The notes under the pieces were generated by a model. It saw only the letters and a program-made list of their open reading frames with translations. It had not been told where the DNA came from and did no database searches. DNA of 64,000 nt, taken from assembly GCF_029233945.1 (NCBI RefSeq), contig NZ_JARGOQ010000003.1, positions 16,642 to 80,641 on the forward strand, given 5' to 3'. Made by a program: the position numbers and the translations under genes. The DNA is from Sneathiella sp. (GTDB taxonomy: Bacteria; Pseudomonadota; Alphaproteobacteria; Sneathiellales; Sneathiellaceae). Shown here piece after piece: positions 1 to 9,712 of this stretch (positions within the stretch are counted from its first letter, which is position 1; each line of letters starts with the position of its first letter).

Positions 1-551
1 ATGACAAGCCGGAAGAAGCCATGCGTGTTCTCTATGATACGCGCTGGCGTCAGCTGTCGCCTGAGGAGAGGAAGGAGCGCATCCATATCGAAGCGCGGGC
101 GCAGGCGGGGTTGCAGCATTACAAAGAGGCTCTGCAGCTGATCGCGAGTGACAGCAGCGTGGAAGCGGACGAGCTTCGTGCTGAAGTTCATTGGAAGTCG
201 CGTAACTGGGCGCGGGCCATCCCGGCAATTGAAAAGCTGATCGGAAGAAGCGGGGACAGCACGGATGAAGAGGTCGCCCGGCTCGACCGGCAGCGGGTCA
301 TGCAGATTGCCGTTGCGCATAATCTGTCTAACGATAAGAATGGTATCCGTAACTTACGCCAGAAATATGCGGGCTTGATGGAAGGGACGCCCGATCAGGC
401 CGCCTTCGATCTGATCACGGAACAAAATGATCCGTCAGAAACCGAGTTCCGGGAGCGGGCAACGGTGATTGCCAGAGTGGGCCAGTTGGAATCCTTCATG
501 GCGGGTTATCGCGAGAAGCTGCAAAACGGGAATTTCTGGGCGACCTACTGA
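1..551 (+). CDS. C-terminal part of a TPR-like protein (partial)
   Basis: The reading frame is already open at the window edge (it reads DKPEEAM before the first Met at 21), so this is the 3' end of a longer gene. The visible 180 or so residues are charged and helical, with paired-helix spacing like tetratricopeptide or Sel1-type repeats (for example the stretches around AGLQHYKEALQLI and NWARAIPAIEKLI). No catalytic motif is visible. Its stop overlaps by a few bases the 3' end of the convergent dehydratase gene. A TPR scaffold protein is the safest reading; the specific role is unknown. Confidence 0.6.
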   Translation, partial: DKPEEAMRVLYDTRWRQLSPEERKERIHIEARAQAGLQHYKEALQLIASDSSVEADELRAEVHWKSRNWARAIPAIEKLIGRSGDSTDEEVARLDRQRVMQIAVAHNLSNDKNGIRNLRQKYAGLMEGTPDQAAFDLITEQNDPSETEFRERATVIARVGQLESFMAGYREKLQNGNFWATY

Positions 552-1549
552 TTGCCCTCTTTCAGGATATCGCTATAGAGCGCCGGATCGACATTGCCGC
601 CGGAGGCGATGGCGACAACCGTCTTGCCCTTGATATCGACCTTGCCGGTGAGAAGTGCCGCGAGGGCAACCGCCCCCCCGGGTTCGATCACGCATTTAAA
701 GTAGTGAAAGGCGTCGCGCATGGCGGCGCGGGTTTCATCATCCGTCACCACCAGTCCGCCCGAAAGAGTTAGCTTGTTGATCGCGAAGGTGATCTTGCCG
801 GGCGTCGGCGTCACGATGGCATCACAGATACTCTGTTGTCTCGTTTCATTCTGGACAGGTTCGCCTGCGGCCAGGGACCGGCTTGTATCATCGAAATTTT
901 CTGGCTCCGCCGCGTAGATTTTCGTTCTGGGGCTCAGCTCACGAAGGGCGAGGGAGGTCCCGGCAATCAGCCCACCGCCACCTGCCGGGCCGGCGCAGAT
1001 ATCGGCATGAATATTTTTCTCTTTCAACTGTTCGGCAATCTCGATCCCGGTTGTTCCCTGCCCGGAAATCACGAAATAGTTGTCATAAGGCTTTACAAGG
1101 GTAAGCTTGCCGTCCTTCGCTATTTTCTCACCAATTTCTTCCCGCGACTCGTTATAGCGATCATAGGTGATAACTCTCGCGCCATAGCCGCGGGTGTTGT
1201 TGAGTTTGATGGCGGGGGAGTCTTCGGGCATGAGAATGGTTGCCGGGATATTGAGCATTTTCGCCGACAGCGCGACGCCTTGCGCGTGATTGCCGCTTGA
1301 ATAGGCAATGACTCCGGCTGTTTTCTGCTCTGTCGACAGACGGCTCAGCGTGTTATAGGCGCCGCGAAACTTGAAGGAACCGGTATGCTGTAATGTTTCG
1401 CATTTGAGGAACAGCCGCGCCCCCAGCCGCTCGTTAAGTGCCTTGGATTCCAGAAGAGGTGTGCGCACGACAATGCCGCGCAGCCGCGCCGCCGCATCCC
1501 GGACGGATTGATAGGACGGGGTTTTATCGAACTCGAGCAATGAATTCAT
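545..1549 (-). CDS. ilvA: Threonine/serine dehydratase, PLP fold-type II
   Basis: A PLP-dependent ammonia-lyase of the threonine dehydratase/serine racemase family, about 334 aa. The Schiff-base lysine is K60 in GSFKFRGA. The substrate-binding SSGNHAQG and the phosphate-cup GPAGGGGL motifs are present, and SGGNVDP near the end is the usual C-terminal PLP-ring contact. There is no C-terminal ACT domain, so this is the short, catabolic-type enzyme and not the feedback-inhibited biosynthetic form. Serine racemase or hydroxy-aspartate dehydratase activity is possible. The start at 1549 was chosen because the protein then begins in the usual place for the family. Upstream in-frame ATGs at 1576 and 1591 lie deeper inside the hydrolase gene. 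No start has a strong ribosome site, so translation is probably coupled to the overlapping upstream hydrolase gene. Confidence 0.85.
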   Translation of the reverse strand: MNSLLEFDKTPSYQSVRDAAARLRGIVVRTPLLESKALNERLGARLFLKCETLQHTGSFKFRGAYNTLSRLSTEQKTAGVIAYSSGNHAQGVALSAKMLNIPATILMPEDSPAIKLNNTRGYGARVITYDRYNESREEIGEKIAKDGKLTLVKPYDNYFVISGQGTTGIEIAEQLKEKNIHADICAGPAGGGGLIAGTSLALRELSPRTKIYAAEPENFDDTSRSLAAGEPVQNETRQQSICDAIVTPTPGKITFAINKLTLSGGLVVTDDETRAAMRDAFHYFKCVIEPGGAVALAALLTGKVDIKGKTVVAIASGGNVDPALYSDILKEGNQ

Positions 1550-2384
1550 CCAGTTTTGCGAGGGCTTCCGGTTCATTGAGGAGCGGGACATGCCCCCGGT
1601 TTTCGAGGGTCAGGGCTTCCATATCCGGGTCCTCCTCTTGCATGCGGGCAAAAACTTCCGCGCTCAGCACATCCGAGAGCGCCCCGCGGATCGCGAGGAC
1701 CGGCAAATCTCCAAGCTCCTTGAAGAAGGGCCAGAGATCGACCTGCTCTTCGGAGTTGAGCTGGTCCGCCAGCGCACGGGCAAGGCTCAGGTCATAGTTA
1801 AAGCGATAATTCTTCGCGGCCTCATCATAGATGAAGGTTGTTTCCGACTGGCCGAGCCAATCCTCATCCGAGATATCCGGAAGAGCGCCGCCATAGATCC
1901 TTTTCTGCTCGGCCGCCGCCTCTTCAAGGGAGACAAATCGCACATCTTTTCCAACATAGTCAAGGATACGGCTGCTGCCCGATTTATCGACCTCCGGCCC
2001 GACGTCGTTCAGGATAGCGCCGGCAATGAAATTCTTTGCAAGACCCGCCATCGCGATGGTCAGCAGACCCCCTAAGGAAGTGCCGACAAACAGCGCCTTT
2101 TCAATGCCTTTTGCGGTGAGGAAGGCAAAGATATCGCCGAGATAGGTTTGCGGGTTATAGTTTTTATAGTCCGTGTCATAGGCGGACCTGCCGCGCCCGC
2201 GATAATCGAGGGTGTAGACTTTACGTGTTTTCGAGTAGCGCTCGGCGAAGTCATGAAAGTCAAGGGAAGAGCGGGTCAGGCCGGAGAGGCAGAGGAGAGG
2301 GACGGCGGTCTCGTCCGATCCATATTCCCTGTAATATAATTTCAGGCCGTCCGGCGACGGATAGTAATTTTCTTTGAATGGCAT
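1524..2384 (-). CDS. Alpha/beta hydrolase
   Basis: A single-domain alpha/beta hydrolase of 286 aa. The nucleophile elbow is GTSLGG with Ser103. The oxyanion region LCLSGLTRSS (about residues 32-40) and the DYRGRGRS strand before the elbow are typical. The catalytic His is H265 in NRGHVPLLNEP, and the acid is probably the Asp in RGALSDVLS. It resembles 3-oxoadipate enol-lactonase and epoxide-hydrolase-like proteins, but the substrate cannot be read from sequence. It overlaps the dehydratase gene and lies just downstream of the haloacid dehalogenase gene, so the three minus-strand genes probably form one unit. Confidence 0.85.
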   Translation of the reverse strand: MPFKENYYPSPDGLKLYYREYGSDETAVPLLCLSGLTRSSLDFHDFAERYSKTRKVYTLDYRGRGRSAYDTDYKNYNPQTYLGDIFAFLTAKGIEKALFVGTSLGGLLTIAMAGLAKNFIAGAILNDVGPEVDKSGSSRILDYVGKDVRFVSLEEAAAEQKRIYGGALPDISDEDWLGQSETTFIYDEAAKNYRFNYDLSLARALADQLNSEEQVDLWPFFKELGDLPVLAIRGALSDVLSAEVFARMQEEDPDMEALTLENRGHVPLLNEPEALAKLDEFIARVR

Positions 2385-2405
2385 AGGTTCAAGATATCCT
2401 GTCTG

Positions 2406-3095
2406 TCATTTCGCGCCGATAATGGCCGGGAGTTCATCAAGTGTTTTTATCTGGCCATCTGGCGTGCCGGGAAGCCGCTCATCCGCCTGATCGAAACGGT
2501 TGCACCAGACAACATTAAATCCGAAGGCCTTTGCGCCATAGGCATCCCATCCGTTGGACGACTGAAAGGAAATCTCGGCGGGCTCAAGCCCGAGCTGATC
2601 GACGGCCATTTGATAGCTGGAGGGGTCCGGTTTATACACCCCGACTTCCTCGATTGAATAGACGCCGTCAAGGAGTGAGGTGATACCAGCATTCTCGACA
2701 GCTGCGGCGAGCATCTTCGGCGTGCCGTTCGAGAGGATCGCGCATTTGATCCCGGCGGATTTAAGCCGCTCCAGCGTGGCTTTCACTTCGGGATAGGCGG
2801 AGAGGGTGAGATAGAGGTTCATTAAGCGCTCGCGGAGCGCCGGGTCCGATACATGGGCGCTGGCCAGGGCAAAATCGAGCGCCTCACCTGTTACCTGCCA
2901 GAAATCCGCATGACGCTTTTGCAGACTACGGAGCCAGGTATATTGAAGCTGCTTGAGGCGCCAGATATCGGCAATTTCCAGCCATTTATCACCAAGCGCG
3001 GCCTGTTCCGCGCGGGCGGCGGCGTTGACATCGAACAGGGTGCCATAGGCATCAAAGACACAGGCCTTGATATTCTCAAGTCTTAAAGCTGCCAT
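2406..3095 (-). CDS. Haloacid dehalogenase, type II (HAD superfamily)
   Basis: A 229-aa HAD protein that looks like an (S)-2-haloacid dehalogenase (hydrolysis of 2-haloalkanoates with inversion). Motif I is FDAYGTLFD with nucleophile Asp15. Motif II is LSNGTP. The KPDPSSYQ lysine and the SSNGWDAYGAKAFG segment are characteristic of the type II dehalogenase subfamily, including the SNGWD signature. The length matches the family. Many such proteins in non-specialist bacteria act on other small phosphorylated or halogenated acids, so the substrate remains open. Confidence 0.85.
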   Translation of the reverse strand: MAALRLENIKACVFDAYGTLFDVNAAARAEQAALGDKWLEIADIWRLKQLQYTWLRSLQKRHADFWQVTGEALDFALASAHVSDPALRERLMNLYLTLSAYPEVKATLERLKSAGIKCAILSNGTPKMLAAAVENAGITSLLDGVYSIEEVGVYKPDPSSYQMAVDQLGLEPAEISFQSSNGWDAYGAKAFGFNVVWCNRFDQADERLPGTPDGQIKTLDELPAIIGAK

Positions 3096-3176
3096 GGGTC
3101 ATTCTTTCCACAAATGTGCGCCTATCCGAATGTTGGTCATGTGGCGCGCCAATGCAAGTAAAGAATTAGGGAGGCT

Positions 3177-5366
3177 TTAGTGGGTCGCGCTGCCCCGGTT
3201 GATGTCATAGCTGATTTTAAGGATGCTGCCATCTTCCTGCGCCAGCCGTTCGCGATAAACCTGAAGATTTTCAATGACGCGCTGGACATAATTCCGGGTT
3301 TCGGAGAAGGGGATAAATTCGATCCAGTCGATCATATCGATCTCGCCCGAACGTGGATCGCCCCATTCCTTGAGCCAGCGGCGGACATTTGCAGGCCCGG
3401 CGTTATAGGACGCAATGGCCAGCACGTAGGAGCCGTTGAATCTCTCGATCAGGCTGGCGAGATAGGCGCTGCCCAGTCTCGCGTTATAGGCGGGATCGGT
3501 CGTGAGCAAAGCCTTCGAATATTGGACATTCAACTGGCGGGAAACCAGCTTCGCCGTGCCCGGCATCAACTGCATCAGGCCACGTGCGCCCGCCCAGGAG
3601 ATGGCATCGCTGGCGAAAGCGCTTTCCTGCCGCGTGATGGCCAGCATCAGCGCCGGTTCAATCGGCGGGTTCTGGATGGCGAGGGTTGGGGTCGGCCAGT
3701 TTATTTCGGTAAGTTCCGTGCCAAGTTGCGACGCGCGCTTGGCCACCGCAATGGCGTAATCCGGGCGGCCGATATTGATGGCAAGCTCGGCGACGGTAAC
3801 ATAGTCCGATTCACTCACGGCCTTTTCGGCCATCGACAGCAGGAAGGGTTTCGTCCATTTCGTCGCACCGATTTCAGCAAGATGGCGAACGATCAGGATT
3901 TTCTCATCCTTGCTGTTCTCGGTGCCGATCAGCTTTTTGGCGGAGGTTATCTGCGGGATGGCGGGCAGTTTCTTCTGCCCCAGCTCATGCAGGGCCATCT
4001 GGCCATAATAGGTGGTGTAATATTGCGCGGCGACCTTGTACCAGTAGTCGGCCATGACGTTGTCGCCGAGATTTTCTTTTGCGCGACCGATCCAGTAGGC
4101 CCCGCGGGCCCGGCTTATCGGATAGCTGACATTTTCATAGAGCCGGGTGAAATGCTTGAGGGCCTGCTCCGCATCGTCGAGAAAGCGCAGCGTTATCCAG
4201 CCGGAGAGCCATTCTGCGGCCGCAAAATCCTCCCCATCCGTCAGGCCGTGCTGACTTGAGAGGTTATAGGCCTCGGTAATATGTCCCTTGGCGAGCAGCT
4301 TGCGCGCATGGACATGGCGTTCCGGCCACCATTTATCGGCGCGCGGCGCGCTGTCATCCATCTCGAATAGCAATTCGCGGGATTCTTCGTCCAATGCTTT
4401 GCGGCGGCGCCATTTCGCGCGCTCGAAGATCAATCCCGGATCATTCTGAAGCTCGGCGGGAACGGCGCGGATGGCCTGATCCACATTCCACGAATTCCGG
4501 ATCAGGCGAATACGGGCGGTCGCCAGTTTTTTCATATCCTCGCTGAGGAAGGGGAAAAGGCGGACGGCGGCGTCCGTCTCCCGTTCCCACAGAAGATGAT
4601 CGAGGCGTTTTTGATGATCCTCTGTTGTGAATAATCCGCCATAACGCCGCAGGATTTCCTGCTCGGTCTGTTTGGAGAACTCACCGAGAAGCCACGCCTT
4701 GCGGAGCCAGTCTGTGCCGTCAGCTTGCTTGCCGCTGCTAATCAGGGCATCGCCGTAGCGATACATGCCGATTCCGGTCACGGGTTCATGTCCGGCAAAC
4801 CATTTGAGAATGCGCGCCTGACCGACCGTGTCATCCAGCGCCTGCTCCGCGCGGCGGCGAAGGGTGCGTTGACCCGGCCAATCCGGATGCGCCTCAATAA
4901 ACCGGGTGATTTGCGCGAAGCTCGCGTGATTGCGATAGGCGCTGAAATACCGCCAGTCGATAATGTCCGCGGGTAACCTGTATTTGGCCCGTCCGGCAAT
5001 TTCGATGGCGCGGTTCCATTGCTGTTTGTCGGCGGCGGCAAAGGCTTCCTTGTAAAGCTTCATATCCCGCGCGCTCAAGAGTCCGGTTGATAACGGATGT
5101 GGCGGTAATTCAATGCCAATCGGGCGTGTCTGCGGGAGCGGAGGCCGATCAGCCGTCAGAAGGGCAATCGGCCCGATTTCCAGCTTTGACATGGGAACGG
5201 GTACAAACTCACCCTCGGGCAGGGAGGCGGAGGGCAGGGGAACGTCTGTCACGGTTACTTCAAGCGCCGGGCCGTCCCCGAGCGCCGCCTTGCCCGCCGC
5301 AATGGCAGACAGGGGGATAAGCATTGTACTGGTCATTAGCGCCACAAGGGCGAACTCTTTTCGCAT
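3177..5366 (-). CDS. slt: Soluble lytic murein transglycosylase, SLT70 type
   Basis: A 729-aa periplasmic peptidoglycan lytic transglycosylase, cleaving MurNAc-GlcNAc bonds to leave 1,6-anhydroMurNAc ends. An N-terminal signal peptide (basic MRK, hydrophobic core, cut near AIAAGKA) is followed by a long superhelical alpha-repeat domain and a C-terminal SLT domain. The catalytic Glu is E581 in TRQESAF, followed by GARGLMQLMPGTA and, later, ASYNAGPANVRRWL, all diagnostic. It is monocistronic, with an intergenic gap to pepN upstream. Confidence 0.93.
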   Translation of the reverse strand: MRKEFALVALMTSTMLIPLSAIAAGKAALGDGPALEVTVTDVPLPSASLPEGEFVPVPMSKLEIGPIALLTADRPPLPQTRPIGIELPPHPLSTGLLSARDMKLYKEAFAAADKQQWNRAIEIAGRAKYRLPADIIDWRYFSAYRNHASFAQITRFIEAHPDWPGQRTLRRRAEQALDDTVGQARILKWFAGHEPVTGIGMYRYGDALISSGKQADGTDWLRKAWLLGEFSKQTEQEILRRYGGLFTTEDHQKRLDHLLWERETDAAVRLFPFLSEDMKKLATARIRLIRNSWNVDQAIRAVPAELQNDPGLIFERAKWRRRKALDEESRELLFEMDDSAPRADKWWPERHVHARKLLAKGHITEAYNLSSQHGLTDGEDFAAAEWLSGWITLRFLDDAEQALKHFTRLYENVSYPISRARGAYWIGRAKENLGDNVMADYWYKVAAQYYTTYYGQMALHELGQKKLPAIPQITSAKKLIGTENSKDEKILIVRHLAEIGATKWTKPFLLSMAEKAVSESDYVTVAELAINIGRPDYAIAVAKRASQLGTELTEINWPTPTLAIQNPPIEPALMLAITRQESAFASDAISWAGARGLMQLMPGTAKLVSRQLNVQYSKALLTTDPAYNARLGSAYLASLIERFNGSYVLAIASYNAGPANVRRWLKEWGDPRSGEIDMIDWIEFIPFSETRNYVQRVIENLQVYRERLAQEDGSILKISYDINRGSATH

Positions 5367-5459
5367 TACCCTAACCGATCATTTAAACGACGATGTAAAA
5401 GCTACTCCTCAATCTGTAACGGCAATAGATGCATATTATCAGATTAGCGGATAATTTTG

Positions 5460-8099
5460 CTAATTATGCAGGCTTTTGTTTGCCATTTCGTAAACATGAT
5501 CAGATAAATCAGGCAATTTAAGGATTTTCTCAAGTTCGGCTGTCATCAGGCCCTGCCGATCCTTGTCATACCGTCGCCATTGACCGAGCGGCACGACCAG
5601 CCGTGCGGCGATCTGCGGGTTCGTCTTGTTGAGGGAGGCAATGACACCGGACAGGATACGATACCCTTCGCCTGATTTATCATGGAAATACACCGGGTTA
5701 CCCGATGCGAACGCTCCGATCAGGGAGCGCAGGCGATTCGGGTTGGGTAACGCGAAGGCCGGATGCTTCATCAGGGCCTTGATATCGGAGAGCGTGCTGT
5801 CCCGCACCGCCATCGCCTGCAATGTGAACCATTTGTCGACGATAAGGGCGTCTTTTTGCCATTTTTCATAATAATCCGCGAATAATTCATCGCGCACCGG
5901 ATGGGCCGTATCCTTAAGACTGGCGAGTGCCGCGACAGTATCGGTCATATTCGTGGCTTTGCGGTATTGGGTTTCGGCGAGAGTGACATACTCCTCCTTC
6001 CCCGTGGCAATGAGGTAACTTAGCGCCGTGTTTTTGAGCTTGCGGCTGCTGCTTTCGGGCTGATTGGCGGGGGCCCGTGCGGTTGTGCAGTCGTCATAGA
6101 GTTTGCGCCACTCCGTCTCAAAGGTAAGGCCGATCTGCCGCCGCGCCGCTTCGCGAACCGTATGAAGCGCATCGACATCGACAATCGGCATTTTCTGCGC
6201 AATATCCTGCTCTCCCGGCAGGGTGAGGGCAGAGGCGGTAAAGGCACGGTCAAGATCCTTGGCGGCCAAAGTTTCGGCAAAGGCATCCAGAAAGGCTTCA
6301 GGAAGCGTCCCGCCATCCCCGCCGCCGTCAATTTCCTTCAGTATGATGTTACTGGCGAGGCGTTGTCCGGCGTCCCAGCGATTGAATAAATCCTCATCTT
6401 TCGCGAAGAAGAAGGCGAGCGCGTCGTCGCTCATCTCCTGCCGGATGATAACAGGGGCGGAAAATTCCCGGAACAGGGAGGCTTTCGGTTTGCTCGCGAG
6501 CCCCGAAAAAGTAAAACTCTGACGCGCTGTGGTGAAATCGAAAACGCCTTCCGTCTCGCCCTTGAATGGTCCTTCGGGGAAGGAAAGCGCTTTTCCGTTT
6601 TCATCCAGAAGGCCCATCTGGAGTGGAATATGCAGAGGCTCGAAATTTTCTCCTGCCTTGGCGTTTTTCTGCTCCAGCGTGAGCTTGTACTGACCGGTCT
6701 CGGCATCGAACTTCTCGTCCACCGCGACTTCCGGCGTGCCGGGGGTGACGTACCAGCGACGGAACTGGGTGAGATCGACGCCGGAACCGTCTTCAAGCGC
6801 GGAGACGAATTCCTCCGTTGTCACCGCCTGTCCGTCATGGCGTTCGAAATAAAGATCCATACCTTTGCGGAATTTTTCTTCGCCCAGGAGCGTATGAATC
6901 ATGCGGATGACCTCGGCGCCCTTTTCATAGACGGTGGCGGTGTAAAAGTTATTGATCTCCACATAGCTTTGCGGCTGGATCGGATGGGCGAGGGGGCCGC
7001 CATCCTCCGGGAATTGTGCCGCGCGGAGCCGCTGCACATCGCTGATGCGCTGAACGGAGGCGGAGTTCATATCGGCGGAGAATTGCTGGTCCCGGAAAAC
7101 GGTCAAGCCTTCCTTCAGCGTGAGCTGGAACCAGTCGCGGCAGGTGATGCGGTTGCCGGTCCAGTTATGGAAATATTCATGGGCGATGACGCTCTCTATC
7201 CCGTCAAAATCCGCATCCGTCGCTGTCTCGGGGGAGGCCAGCACATATTTGGAGTTGAAGACATTAAGGCCCTTGTTCTCCATCGCGCCCATGTTGAAAT
7301 CGCTGACCGCGACGATCATGAAGATATCGAGATCATATTCGCGTCCGTATTTCTCCTCGTCCCATTTCATCGATTTCTTGAGGGACGTCATCGCGTGATC
7401 GCATTTCTCCTCGTTGCCCTTTTCAACGAAGATCTGCAGCTTGACGTCCCGACCTGATTGGGTGGTGAAGCTATCCTCCACTACCGCGAGATCTCCCGCG
7501 ACCAGCGCAAAAAGATAAGCGGGTTTTGGATGTGGGTCGTTCCAGGTGACAGATTTCCGTCCGTCGGGCAGCGTCTTATCCTCTGTCAGGTTGCCGTTGG
7601 AGAGCATGACGGGGTACTTGTCGCCATCCCCGATGATGGTGGTGGAGAAGACCGCCATGACGTCCGGCCGGTCGAGGAAATAGGTGATCCGGCGGAAGCC
7701 TTCCGCCTCGCATTGGGTGCAGAAATTTCCGCTCGACTTATAAAGTCCTTCCAGGGCGGTATTTTCCTGGGGCTTGATCCGGGTGACGATCTCCAGGGTG
7801 AACTCGGTCGTTACCGTCGCAATTGGCAGATGAAGCCATTCATCGGTCATGTTGTATTCGTCAGGCGTGAGCGCGTGCCCGTCCATCTTGACCGATTGCA
7901 GGGTCAGATGCTCCCCGTTCAGGCTGAGTTTCGTGGCACCTGCGTCATTGCGGTGGAACGCCAGCCGCGAGGTGACGACAGTATCCTCTTCCCCGAGTTC
8001 GACGGTCAGATCGACGGTCTTGATCAGGAAATCCGGCTCTTTGTAATCTTTAAGATAGATTGTGGCGGGCTTCGCGGAGGATTTGGACAAGGGGAACAC
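5460..8099 (-). CDS. pepN: Aminopeptidase N (M1 zinc metallopeptidase)
   Basis: An 879-aa cytosolic M1 aminopeptidase that removes N-terminal residues from peptides. The exopeptidase motif GAMEN is at residues 271-275. The zinc site HEYFH (His307, Glu308, His311) lies in VIAHEYFHNWTGNRIT, and the third ligand Glu follows in LKEGLTVFRDQ. The length and the C-terminal helical repeat domain match proteobacterial PepN rather than the longer eukaryotic forms. The start used is GTG at 8099, because the ATG just upstream runs directly into a stop. Confidence 0.95.
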   Translation of the reverse strand: MFPLSKSSAKPATIYLKDYKEPDFLIKTVDLTVELGEEDTVVTSRLAFHRNDAGATKLSLNGEHLTLQSVKMDGHALTPDEYNMTDEWLHLPIATVTTEFTLEIVTRIKPQENTALEGLYKSSGNFCTQCEAEGFRRITYFLDRPDVMAVFSTTIIGDGDKYPVMLSNGNLTEDKTLPDGRKSVTWNDPHPKPAYLFALVAGDLAVVEDSFTTQSGRDVKLQIFVEKGNEEKCDHAMTSLKKSMKWDEEKYGREYDLDIFMIVAVSDFNMGAMENKGLNVFNSKYVLASPETATDADFDGIESVIAHEYFHNWTGNRITCRDWFQLTLKEGLTVFRDQQFSADMNSASVQRISDVQRLRAAQFPEDGGPLAHPIQPQSYVEINNFYTATVYEKGAEVIRMIHTLLGEEKFRKGMDLYFERHDGQAVTTEEFVSALEDGSGVDLTQFRRWYVTPGTPEVAVDEKFDAETGQYKLTLEQKNAKAGENFEPLHIPLQMGLLDENGKALSFPEGPFKGETEGVFDFTTARQSFTFSGLASKPKASLFREFSAPVIIRQEMSDDALAFFFAKDEDLFNRWDAGQRLASNIILKEIDGGGDGGTLPEAFLDAFAETLAAKDLDRAFTASALTLPGEQDIAQKMPIVDVDALHTVREAARRQIGLTFETEWRKLYDDCTTARAPANQPESSSRKLKNTALSYLIATGKEEYVTLAETQYRKATNMTDTVAALASLKDTAHPVRDELFADYYEKWQKDALIVDKWFTLQAMAVRDSTLSDIKALMKHPAFALPNPNRLRSLIGAFASGNPVYFHDKSGEGYRILSGVIASLNKTNPQIAARLVVPLGQWRRYDKDRQGLMTAELEKILKLPDLSDHVYEMANKSLHN

Positions 8100-8358
8100 C
8101 TTCTACATGGAAAAGACAATAAATTTAAGATAACCCGCTTATCACTTTGATCAAGAGCAGATGGTAAACCAATGTTGCGATAAATCGCCAAAATGTGGAT
8201 GCAAGCACATAGGAAGTGCAGTTACTGCTTGCCATGCCCCGTATCATGCCTGTAAATCAGGCGGTTCGCCGCGATAATGAAAGGAATGCCTGAATGATAC
8301 GGGCGTAATGATACGCGAGGCGAATATAACAACTTAAACTTACTTGAGGATTTTTGTC

Positions 8359-9237
8359 ATGTTTAGAGGATCGATTACAGCGCTTGTCACTCCCTTTGAT
8401 GGAGCGCGCCTGGACGAGAAATCGTTTCAATCATTCTGTGACTGGCAAATAAAATCCGGAACCAAGGCACTCGTTCCTGTCGGTACCACGGGTGAGTCCC
8501 CGACCTTGAGCCATCCGGAGCATGACCGTGTGGTGGAACTTTGTATCGAAGTTGCAAAGGGGCGCGTGCCGGTAATGGCGGGCGCAGGCTCCAACAACAC
8601 GTTGGAGGCAATCCGCCTGACGAAGCACGCCAAGGATGCCGGGGCCGATGCTGCCCTGATCGCGATGCCATATTACAACAAGCCGACGCAGGAAGGCATG
8701 TATGCGCATTATGAGGCGATTAATAACGCCGTGGATATCCCGATTTATATCTACAACATCCCCGGCCGATCGATCGTCGACATGACGCCGGAGACCATGG
8801 GACGCCTCGCAAAGCTTAAAAACATTGTTGGCGTCAAGGATGCGACGGGCGATGTGGCGCGCGTTTCCTTGCAGCGCCTTCATTGCGGCACGGACTTTAA
8901 CCAGCTTTCCGGTGAAGATGGCTCGGCCATCGGGTTTAATGCCCATGGCGGAAATGGCTGTATTTCGGTGTCCGCGAATGTCGCGCCGGAACTTGCCTCC
9001 CAGATGCAGGAAGCGAGCCTTGCGGGCGACAATGCAAAAGCGATTGAGCTGCAGGATCGCCTGATGCCGCTGCACCGGGCGCTGTTCCTTGAATCGAGCC
9101 CGGCACCCACCAAATATGCCTTGTCACTGCTTGGTAAATGCAAACCGGATGTGCGGATGCCGATCATTCCTGTGGTTAAGGATGAAACCAAGCGGGAAAT
9201 TGAGGCAGCGATGCGCCATGCGGGCATCCTGAACTAA
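8359..9237 (+). CDS. dapA: 4-hydroxy-tetrahydrodipicolinate synthase
   Basis: Condenses pyruvate with aspartate semialdehyde in lysine/diaminopimelate synthesis. It is an (alpha/beta)8 Class I aldolase-fold enzyme. The GTTGESPTL segment (substrate carboxylate binding), the YNIPGRS tyrosine region and the Schiff-base lysine in VGVKDATGD are all present. The ATG at 8359 is preferred over an upstream TTG because a GAGG ribosome site sits about nine bases before it and the protein then starts [13 protein letters not shown], as in homologues. smpB follows 17 bases downstream. Confidence 0.96.
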   Translation: MFRGSITALVTPFDGARLDEKSFQSFCDWQIKSGTKALVPVGTTGESPTLSHPEHDRVVELCIEVAKGRVPVMAGAGSNNTLEAIRLTKHAKDAGADAALIAMPYYNKPTQEGMYAHYEAINNAVDIPIYIYNIPGRSIVDMTPETMGRLAKLKNIVGVKDATGDVARVSLQRLHCGTDFNQLSGEDGSAIGFNAHGGNGCISVSANVAPELASQMQEASLAGDNAKAIELQDRLMPLHRALFLESSPAPTKYALSLLGKCKPDVRMPIIPVVKDETKREIEAAMRHAGILN

Positions 9238-9254
9238 CAAAGGCAGATACAGAT

Positions 9255-9707
9255 ATGGGCCGCACAATCGCGGAAAACCGGAAGGCCCGCTATAACTACT
9301 TCATTCATGAAGAGTTCGAGGCGGGGATGATCCTGCTCGGGACGGAGGTGAAGAGCCTCCGCGCCGGGCGGGCGAACATTCAGGATGCTTATGCGTCTTT
9401 TGAAAATGACGGCCTGTATCTGATCAATGCGCATATCTCCGAATATGGCCACGGTAACCGCAATAACCATGATCCGCTCCGTCCGCGTCAGCTTCTGATG
9501 CATAAAAAGGAAATCAAGAAGATTGCGGGCCAGATTCAGAAGGCAGGCAAGACGCTTGTGCCGCTCTCGATGTATTTCAACGATCGCGGCATTGCAAAGG
9601 TGAAGGTGGGTCTTGCCTCGGGCAAGAAGCAGCATGACAAGCGCGCGACGGAGCGTGACCGCGACTGGGGCCGTGAAAAACAGCGGCTGTTAAAAAGCAG
9701 CGTCTGA
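9255..9707 (+). CDS. smpB: SsrA-binding protein SmpB
   Basis: Binds tmRNA and delivers it to stalled ribosomes for trans-translation. At 150 aa it matches the family length. The OB-fold core is recognisable: N-terminal AENRKARYNYFI, the EAGMILLGTEVKSLRAGRANI signature, and the basic C-terminal tail (GKKQHDKRATERDRDW) that enters the mRNA channel. It sits directly after dapA, an arrangement seen in many alphaproteobacteria. No tmRNA gene is visible in the window. Confidence 0.96.
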   Translation: MGRTIAENRKARYNYFIHEEFEAGMILLGTEVKSLRAGRANIQDAYASFENDGLYLINAHISEYGHGNRNNHDPLRPRQLLMHKKEIKKIAGQIQKAGKTLVPLSMYFNDRGIAKVKVGLASGKKQHDKRATERDRDWGREKQRLLKSSV

Positions 9708-9712
9708 TTTTT

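Noticed and set aside
836..1300. Long plus-strand ORFs opposite the dehydratase and other minus-strand genes
   Set aside because: They are mirror readings of well-supported genes, caused by high-GC codon usage.
8148..8156. TTGATCAA before pepN as an FNR box
   Set aside because: Lacks the four-base spacer of the FNR/FixK consensus; chance palindrome.
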